Source: Rhizobium redzepovicii (GTDB lineage: Bacteria; Pseudomonadota; Alphaproteobacteria; Rhizobiales; Rhizobiaceae). From it: DNA of 64,000 nucleotides. Position 1 is the stretch's first letter, and the number at the start of each line of letters is the position of its first letter. Both the position numbers and the translations under genes were made by a program. The notes under the pieces were generated by a model. It worked only from the letters and a program-made list of their open reading frames with translations. It searched no databases and was not told the DNA's origin. Location: the NCBI RefSeq assembly GCF_019793435.1, contig NZ_JAILYH010000015.1:141971-205970 (forward strand), given 5' to 3'. Below are positions 58,746 through 64,000 of the stretch, in pieces.

Positions 58746-60489
58746 CGACGCGCCCCACTCCATCAGCTGACGCGGCAAACAGCGCGGCGCCAACCTCGCC
58801 GGACAGCAGCATCTCGTTGCGCGCCCGGCCCGGCCCGATCATCGGCAGGCGGTCGGCGAGTTCGGCGACGCGGCAGTCGAACAGAACAGGCATGTTCACC
58901 TCGATCATCTCCAGGATCGCATCATCGAGTTCGGCGGGCCTCTCGCAGCGAATGCCGTGTCCGCCATAGGCTTCCGCCAGTTTCACGAAATCCGGATTTC
59001 CGTGCTGCCGAACCGATCCCTGATCGCCGCTGTTGAGAATGAAGATCTTGATGGGCGCGTTGTGCTGCACGGCGGCCGACATTTCCTTCATCGTCATCTG
59101 CACGGAGGCGTCACCGGCCATGTCGATGACGAGGCTGTCGGGATTGGCGATCTGCACGCCGAGGGCGGCAGGCAGCCCGTATCCCATCGTCCCCAGGCCG
59201 CCTGATGTCATCCAGCGGTTCGGCTGCTCGAAGCCGTAATATTGCGCCGCCCAGATCTGATGCTGGCCGACCTCCGTCGTGATGTAGGTATCCCGATCCT
59301 TCGTCAGGTCGTAAAGCCGCTCGATGGCATATTGCGGCATGATGACGTCCTCGCGCACCGCATAGGAAAACGATCGCCGTGCGCGCCAGCCCGCAATCAT
59401 GCTCCACCAGTCGGCCAATCTCGCCCGGTCCGGCGCCCGCGGCAGCGCTCGCCAGAGACGAAGGAATTCGGCAAGCACGCCGCCCGCATCGCCCTGGATA
59501 CCGATATCGGCGCGCACGGTCTTGTTGAGCGAGGCAGCATCGATATCGATCTGAATCTTCCGGGAATGCGGTGAAAAACCATCGACGCCGACGGCCAGCC
59601 CGCCGTCGAAGCGCGCCCCGATGCACAGCATGAGGTCGCAGTCCTGCATTGCCATGTTGGCCTCATCGGAGCCGTGAAGCCCGGCCATCTTCAGCCAGTT
59701 CGGGCCGGAAGCCGGATAGGCGCCGAGCCCCATCAGCGTCGACGTGACGGGAAAGCCGGTGAGATCGACCAGCTCGCGCAGCCGATTTACCGCTTCGGGA
59801 CCGGAATTGATGACGCCGCCGCCCACGCAGATAACCGGCCTGCGTGCCGCTGTCATCAAAGCGATTGCAGCCTCGATCTCCCTGATGCCGCAGCTGTTGT
59901 CCGGCTGGTAGCTCGGTCCCGGGGCGACAGCCTCACGCAGTGAATAACTGCCGCTTGCAAACAGCACGTCTTTGGGCATGTCGACCAGAACGGGTCCGGG
60001 CCGGCCTGATCCGGCGATGCGAAAGGCCTCGTGGATGACCGCCGCGAGCTCATTGACGTCGTTGACCAGCCGATTGTGTTTCGTGCAGGCTCGGGTGATG
60101 CCGACGGTATCGCATTCCTGAAACGCATCGGACCCGATCAGCGTCGTCGGCACCTGACCGGACAGGCAGACGAGCGGCACGGAATCCATCAAGGCGTCCT
60201 GAAGGGGCGTGATCGCGTTGGTGACGCCGGGTCCTGAGGTCACCAGCATAACGCCGACCTTGCCCGTTGACCGGGCGTACCCCTCGGCGGCATGGCCGGC
60301 TCCCTGTTCATGGCGAACCAGAATGTGTCTGATGTCTTCCTGCTGGAAAAGCTCGTCGTAGATCGGCAGTACGGCAGCGCCGGGATAGCCGAATATATGC
60401 TTGACGCCATTGTCTCTCAGCGCCTGGAGAACGATTTCAGCGCCGGTCATCTGCGCGCGCGGGGTGTCGATGGAATGACGGGATCTCAT
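58723..60489 (-). CDS. Acetolactate synthase large-subunit-like, ThDP enzyme
   Basis: 588 residues in three ThDP domains: catalytic Glu in RHEQGAGHAAEGYAR near residue 60; FAD/central domain around VICVGGGVI; ThDP motif GDASVQMTMKEMSA with ILNSGDQGSVRQH near 480. In anabolic AHAS the last part normally reads NN-x-x-x-G-M-V-R-Q-W-Q; here the second Asn and the Trp are absent. No ilvH/N small-subunit gene follows. An ilv-type attenuator precedes it. The final residues (SASHQT) are encoded in the palindromic repeat. AAGGA lies 9 bp before the ATG. Confidence 0.9.
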   Translation of the reverse strand: MRSRHSIDTPRAQMTGAEIVLQALRDNGVKHIFGYPGAAVLPIYDELFQQEDIRHILVRHEQGAGHAAEGYARSTGKVGVMLVTSGPGVTNAITPLQDALMDSVPLVCLSGQVPTTLIGSDAFQECDTVGITRACTKHNRLVNDVNELAAVIHEAFRIAGSGRPGPVLVDMPKDVLFASGSYSLREAVAPGPSYQPDNSCGIREIEAAIALMTAARRPVICVGGGVINSGPEAVNRLRELVDLTGFPVTSTLMGLGAYPASGPNWLKMAGLHGSDEANMAMQDCDLMLCIGARFDGGLAVGVDGFSPHSRKIQIDIDAASLNKTVRADIGIQGDAGGVLAEFLRLWRALPRAPDRARLADWWSMIAGWRARRSFSYAVREDVIMPQYAIERLYDLTKDRDTYITTEVGQHQIWAAQYYGFEQPNRWMTSGGLGTMGYGLPAALGVQIANPDSLVIDMAGDASVQMTMKEMSAAVQHNAPIKIFILNSGDQGSVRQHGNPDFVKLAEAYGGHGIRCERPAELDDAILEMIEVNMPVLFDCRVAELADRLPMIGPGRARNEMLLSGEVGAALFAASADGVGRVESASHQT

Positions 60490-60560
60490 GGTTCCGTTCC
60501 TTGATCAGTGTGATGATGTGTGGAAAGTCCGACGAGGCGCCCGCCCCGGATTCAGGGCAT

Positions 60561-60583
60561 AAAAAAAGGCCCCGTCAGGAGCC
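60561..60583 (-). terminator. Attenuator terminator upstream of the acetolactate synthase-like gene
   Basis: On the minus strand GGCTCC, loop TGAC, GGGGCC form a six-pair stem followed by seven T (60561-60567). It lies 72 bp upstream of the start codon and after the leader peptide gene, as in classic attenuators. Confidence 0.85.
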
Positions 60584-60616
60584 TGCTTACCGCGCATGGG
60601 TGCTTTCGCCGGATGG

Positions 60617-60673
60617 TTACACCATCCTGCCCATGCGCCCGATCACCAATGCCAGAACCATTGCGATTTTCAT
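60617..60673 (-). CDS. Branched-chain attenuator leader peptide
   Basis: An 18-residue peptide, MKIAMVLALVIGRMGRMV, too short for ordinary gene calls. Seven of 18 residues are Ile, Val or Leu, as expected for an ilv leader. The leader RNA forms CGCATGGG/CCCATGCG (60630-60637 with 60593-60600) and GGATGGT/ACCATCC (60611-60617 with 60621-60627), and the stop codon falls in the inner hairpin. A stalled ribosome should alter these and allow read-through of the terminator. There is no strong ribosome site. Confidence 0.75.
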   Translation of the reverse strand: MKIAMVLALVIGRMGRMV

Positions 60674-60829
60674 AGCGTCACAGCTAAAGCCAAATCGGGC
60701 CGCCGTCAATGCTTGCGGAGGAGACGAATGGCGGCTGTCGGCGACGGTGGCCTTCGCAAAGCCGCCCGCGAGAGAACGCGGACGGTTGCAATGTCGTGCG
60801 GCGTCCCGGCTATGCCAGGATGTTCAAGC

Positions 60830-61267
60830 CTAGTCCTGGCCCTGCAGGCGGTCCATCACCTGGAGCAGCAGATCGGCGCAGGCCTTCATCGGTTCGTCCT
60901 CGGCGCATTTCAGATCGATCCGGGTGTTCCCATCCTCGATCCGGAAATGCGCTGCCTTGGACGGCGGTGGCGGTGACGGGCGATGACCACGGAAACCACG
61001 GAAGCCTCTGTCGTCACGGAAACCCATATCGTCTCTAGAACGATGCCACCGATCATCGGGCCGATCTCCCGGCCGCGCATCCGGCTCGCCCATCATCCGC
61101 TCGTCATCGGCGGAAGCAGACGGGTTCGTTGGCGGCGGTGGCGGTGGCGAGGCCGGGTCGACCGCAGCGGGTGGGGTCGCGGCGGGCGGCGGGGTGGGCG
61201 GTTGTTGAGCGAAGGCGGCGCCGGCGAGTGCGGCAAGAGCAAGGCCTGATAGGAGAAATCTTTGCAT
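60830..61267 (-). CDS. Exported Pro-rich protein
   Basis: 145 residues with a signal peptide (MQRFLLSGLALAALAGAAFAQ). A Pro/Ala-rich linker (about 22-50) is followed by a charged Arg/Asp/Gly region with FRGFRG, then a conserved-looking end (FRIEDGNTRIDLKCAEDEPMKACADLLLQVMDRL). Two Cys in the last 30 residues may form a disulfide. ATG 61267 follows AAAGGA. Family unknown; it is probably periplasmic. It lies in tandem with the OB-fold gene, as though co-expressed. Confidence 0.7.
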   Translation of the reverse strand: MQRFLLSGLALAALAGAAFAQQPPTPPPAATPPAAVDPASPPPPPPTNPSASADDERMMGEPDARPGDRPDDRWHRSRDDMGFRDDRGFRGFRGHRPSPPPPSKAAHFRIEDGNTRIDLKCAEDEPMKACADLLLQVMDRLQGQD

Positions 61268-61339
61268 GGGAATTGTTCCTTTGCCGGAATTGAGAAGCAT
61301 GTCTGTAAACACCGCAGCGCGGCTATGGTTCATGGCCCG

Positions 61340-61828
61340 TCAAGGCCTGTGATCGAAATCCTCAAATCGTCTATGCGGCGGACCTTTCGGCGGACCCAGC
61401 GCTTCGGTTCGTCCGTCCTGGCGAACGAGGTAGCTCGCACGCACGAAGCCGTCGTCGAAGCGTCCCTGTACGGTGACAGCTTCGTCACGGCTAACGAGAG
61501 TGCCGCCCTCACCGGCTCGGCCGGCTTCAATAAGCGCCTTGCCGCTGTCGTCCTGCAACACGAACTTGTTGCCGTAGATCTCGGCGACCTTGCCTTTGAT
61601 CGTCACGAGGCTCGATGCGGGCATGGCCGAAATCGCCACCGGCGTCAGCGGCGCCATTTCCGGCGTCGGACGCATCATTTTGACAGCACCGGCGCCCCCG
61701 GCAGCCCCAATGACCAGCGCCACGGCGGCGGCGATGATGGGAAGCGCCAGCCGACGCCGGCGCTGTCTTGGCGGGATGGGCATGGCTGCGCCCTCGGTAT
61801 GCACGTTGTCCTGGTCTTCATTCGGCAT
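61340..61828 (-). CDS. Membrane-anchored OB-fold (YgiW/BOF-like) protein
   Basis: 162 residues. One membrane span after a basic stretch (RRRRLALPIIAAAVALVIGAAGG), then a linker and a BOF/OB-fold like E. coli YgiW: VTIKGKVAEIYGNKFVLQDDSGKALIEA, VTVQGRFDDGFVRASYLV. The tail is Pro/Arg-rich. Divergent from the response regulator, 148 bp between starts, so likely in its regulon. In other bacteria ygiW sits beside qseBC. Confidence 0.72.
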   Translation of the reverse strand: MPNEDQDNVHTEGAAMPIPPRQRRRRLALPIIAAAVALVIGAAGGAGAVKMMRPTPEMAPLTPVAISAMPASSLVTIKGKVAEIYGNKFVLQDDSGKALIEAGRAGEGGTLVSRDEAVTVQGRFDDGFVRASYLVRQDGRTEALGPPKGPPHRRFEDFDHRP

Positions 61829-61976
61829 ATATCTGCTCCTTGCATCAGTCGTTGCCGCACTCTAACCGCCCCGTCCCCTCGCCCGCCTGAACCTCTCCGT
61901 TCAGATTGAGTTAAGCTCGGCCCGATAGTTTTGGCCTGTCCCCAGAGATGCCCAGCCTTGAGGAAAGCCCTGCCCC

Positions 61977-62639
61977 ATGCGCGTATTGCTCGTCGAAGAT
62001 GACGAAGACCTCAGCGGCCGGATCGCCGCCGTGTTGCGATCGGAAAACTTCGTGGTCGATATCGCGCGCAACGGCGAGGACGCTCTCCATGCGGGCCTGA
62101 CCGAACTCTTCGATGTCGCGATCCTTGACCTCGGCCTGCCGAAGATCGATGGCGTCAGCGTGCTGAAGGAATGGCGCGATGGCAGCCGCGACCTGCCGGT
62201 TCTGGTGCTGACGGCGCGCGACGGCTGGCCGGACAAGGTCGCAAGCTTCAAGGCCGGCGCCGATGATTTTCTCGCCAAGCCCTTCAAGGTGGAAGAGCTG
62301 GTGTTGCGCCTGCGCGCCCTGGTGCGCCGGGCGGCCGGCCACGCCGCCGCGCGGCTGACCTGCGGCGCGCTGGTCTTCGATGCCCAGCTCGGCACCTTCG
62401 AACTCGACGGCCTGCCGCTGAAGTTGACGGCGCTGGAATGGCGAGTGCTCTCCTGCCTGATGCTGCGCAAGGAGATGGTCGTCGACCGGCGGGAGCTGAC
62501 CGAGCGCGTCTATGACGGTGATGCCGAGGTCGACTCCAATTCCATCGAAGTGATCATCGCCCGGCTGCGCAAGAAGCTCGGGGGTGATCGCATCGAGACG
62601 GTGCGCGGCCGCGGCTATATGCTGACGTCGGCATCATGA
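61977..62639 (+). CDS. OmpR family response regulator
   Basis: 220 residues. Receiver domain (about 1-115): acidic pocket VEDDED, phosphoacceptor Asp in VAILDLGLP near residue 51, Thr in VLTARD, Lys in FLAKPFKVEEL. C-terminal winged helix (about 125-220) with ALEWRVLSCLMLRKEMVVDRRELTERVYD and VIIARLRKKLG. It is of the PhoP/QseB/PmrA group. Its stop overlaps the kinase start (ATGA). Upstream is a divergent OB-fold gene that may be under its control. Confidence 0.94.
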   Translation: MRVLLVEDDEDLSGRIAAVLRSENFVVDIARNGEDALHAGLTELFDVAILDLGLPKIDGVSVLKEWRDGSRDLPVLVLTARDGWPDKVASFKAGADDFLAKPFKVEELVLRLRALVRRAAGHAAARLTCGALVFDAQLGTFELDGLPLKLTALEWRVLSCLMLRKEMVVDRRELTERVYDGDAEVDSNSIEVIIARLRKKLGGDRIETVRGRGYMLTSAS

Positions 62640-64000
62640 AGGCCCCCGCCCTCAAACCGAGATCGATCGCCGGCCGGCTGCTGATGTTCTCCGGCATCTT
62701 CGTGACGCTGGCGCTCGTTGTGGCCGCGATCGTGCTCTGGCTGGCGCTGAAGACGGTGGTGCGCGAGCAGGTCGATCAGCGTCTGGACACCCAGATCGGC
62801 GCCCTTGCCGGCGCGGTGACGCGCGATGCGCAAGGCAGGATCACCTTGTCCGCGCCGCTCGACGCACCGCCCTTCGATCGCCCGTCATCCGGCTGGTACT
62901 GGCAGATCGACGACGGGCAACAGCGCCTGACCTCCCGCTCCCTGATGAACGGCACGATCGACGCGCCGCCGCCCCGGCAGGATCTGCGCCATGTGCTGAT
63001 GGGCATGCCGACATCAGGCACGGGCGGTGATCGCGGAAGACGACCGCTCTATCTTCGGCAGGCCATCCGCAGCATCGACGGCATGACGCTGACAATCACC
63101 ACGACGGCGCCGATGATCGCCCTCGTCGGCCCCGCGCTCCGCGCGCTCTTCTGGCTGGTTCCCTCCATGCTGCTGCTCGGCCTCGTGCTGATGGCCGGCA
63201 CGCTCTGGCAGATCCGCTTCGGCCTGCGCCCCTTGAAATCCATGGCAGCCAATATCGATGCCATCAACCGGGGAGAACGCGCCCGCCTGCCCGATGAGGC
63301 GACCGTCGAGCTTGCGCCGCTCGCGCTGAAAACCAATGCGTTGCTGGCGGCCAATGAGGAGCGGCTCGCGGCAACCCGCATGCAGTTCGCCAACCTCGCC
63401 CACGGCCTCAAAACGCCGGTGGCGAGCCTGTTGCTGGCGCTCGACGAGAAAAACGATCCGCAAGGCGCCTTACGCAGCCTCGCCGCCCGGATCGACAACA
63501 GGATCAAACACCACCTCGCCGCCGCTCGCCGCGTGATGGCCTCGACGGACAATGTCGCCAGCATCGACCTGGCGGCCTCGGTCGCCGATCTCCACCGGGC
63601 CATCAGCCAGATTCATGCCGAGCGCAAGATCGCCTTCGACACCGATATCGCCAAAGGCCTGCGCGTCGCCTGCGACGAAAGCGATGTCGAGGAAATGCTC
63701 GGAAACCTGATCGACAACGCCTTCAAATGGGCCACCTCCCACGTCACCCTCCGCGCCCGCCGCGACGGCCCGACCGCCCGTATCACGATCGAGGACGACG
63801 GGCCGGGGATACCGGCAGACCGGCTGGATGCTGTGCTGCTCCCTGGCGTGCGGGAGGATGAGCAAGTGCCGGGGAATGGGTTTGGGCTGAGTATCGTGAG
63901 CGAACTTGCGGGGCTTTACGGCGGGTCTTTGGTGTTGGAGGCGAATGGGGTGGTGGGGTTGCGGTGTGTGTTGTGTTTGCCGGTGGCGGTGGGGTTGGGG
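62636..64000 (+). CDS. Sensor histidine kinase, runs off the window
   Basis: 455 codons are visible from ATG 62636 with no stop before the end of the window. Two membrane spans (about 15-38 and 168-190) enclose a periplasmic sensor with PPPRQDLRHVLMGMP. Then HAMP-like linker, H-box NLAHGLKTPVASL near residue 263, N-box LGNLIDNAFKWA, G1 DDGPGIP and G2 GNGFGLSIV. Cognate kinase of the overlapping response regulator gene; PhoQ/QseC-like. The C-terminus is not visible here. Confidence 0.92.
   Translation, partial: MKAPALKPRSIAGRLLMFSGIFVTLALVVAAIVLWLALKTVVREQVDQRLDTQIGALAGAVTRDAQGRITLSAPLDAPPFDRPSSGWYWQIDDGQQRLTSRSLMNGTIDAPPPRQDLRHVLMGMPTSGTGGDRGRRPLYLRQAIRSIDGMTLTITTTAPMIALVGPALRALFWLVPSMLLLGLVLMAGTLWQIRFGLRPLKSMAANIDAINRGERARLPDEATVELAPLALKTNALLAANEERLAATRMQFANLAHGLKTPVASLLLALDEKNDPQGALRSLAARIDNRIKHHLAAARRVMASTDNVASIDLAASVADLHRAISQIHAERKIAFDTDIAKGLRVACDESDVEEMLGNLIDNAFKWATSHVTLRARRDGPTARITIEDDGPGIPADRLDAVLLPGVREDEQVPGNGFGLSIVSELAGLYGGSLVLEANGVVGLRCVLCLPVAVGLG

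Noticed and set aside
1..64000. CRISPR array, rRNA operon, complete IS element or replication origin (repABC/parS)
   Set aside because: No regularly spaced repeats, no rRNA-like segments, no transposase frames and no rep genes were found. Direct repeats seen are dispersed palindromes only.

Overview
The window looks like chromosome or chromid-like replicon sequence from a Rhizobium of the leguminosarum/etli type. Support for this: high GC (roughly 60-63% by eye), alphaproteobacterial gene families and codon use, several families of short dispersed palindromic repeats typical of Rhizobiaceae, a coxMNOP-type oxidase, a cobalamin riboswitch ahead of a B12-type ABC importer, and a Blh-type persulfide dioxygenase fusion. 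I saw no rRNA, no credible tRNA, no CRISPR array and no complete insertion sequence.

Layout. 1-9.7 kb: an ABC-2 exporter operon; an HxlR regulator divergent from a RibD/DHFR-like reductase with an inverted repeat between them; a MarR-GNAT fusion with a perfect palindrome touching its start codon; small membrane and nucleotide-binding proteins; an Lrp/AsnC regulator divergent from argininosuccinate synthase. 9.7-20.8 kb: the collapsed remains of a divergent tetR/methyltransferase pair; UbiA, a DUF2233 glycosidase, a low-GC hydrolase and Coq7 (two ubiquinone genes 2 kb apart); a LysE exporter; a fused ABC exporter; GFA and VOC proteins; DapB with a structured leader; ornithine cyclodeaminase. 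20.8-34.6 kb: GNAT, a LysR/SnoaL divergent pair, a PLP decarboxylase, a frameshifted methyltransferase, a CHAP-like protein, an MFS transporter, Kup, a CPA1 antiporter and an intradiol dioxygenase-like protein. 34.6-44.7 kb: two tandem equal-length beta-helix proteins with cadherin-like tails, then a four-gene FtsX-type ABC exporter behind a membrane-embedded AraC regulator, then a dienelactone hydrolase-like protein. 44.7-49.8 kb: a heme-copper oxidase operon (subunits II, I, III, III-like, IV) with a small cytochrome c just upstream. 49.9-55.5 kb: MYG1, a HIT protein, and a riboswitch-controlled BtuFCD operon ending in an unknown membrane protein. 55.7-58.5 kb: Blh, a truncated DsrE, a frameshifted VOC gene and a 2'-5' RNA ligase-like protein. 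58.7-60.7 kb: an acetolactate synthase-like gene behind a leader-peptide attenuator. 60.8-64.0 kb: two exported proteins and a two-component system whose kinase runs off the window.

Most of this is accessory metabolism and transport arranged as regulator/target pairs. Most of the local regulators sit next to a readable dyad that could be their operator. Gene decay is frequent: four clearly broken genes and two suspected ones. Dispersed palindromes have been captured as the last codons of two genes (the HlyD adaptor and the acetolactate synthase). The least explained items are the tandem beta-helix pair, the exporter with its 7-TM AraC regulator, the membrane protein at the end of the B12 operon, and the acetolactate synthase-like enzyme with an altered active-site loop under branched-chain attenuation.
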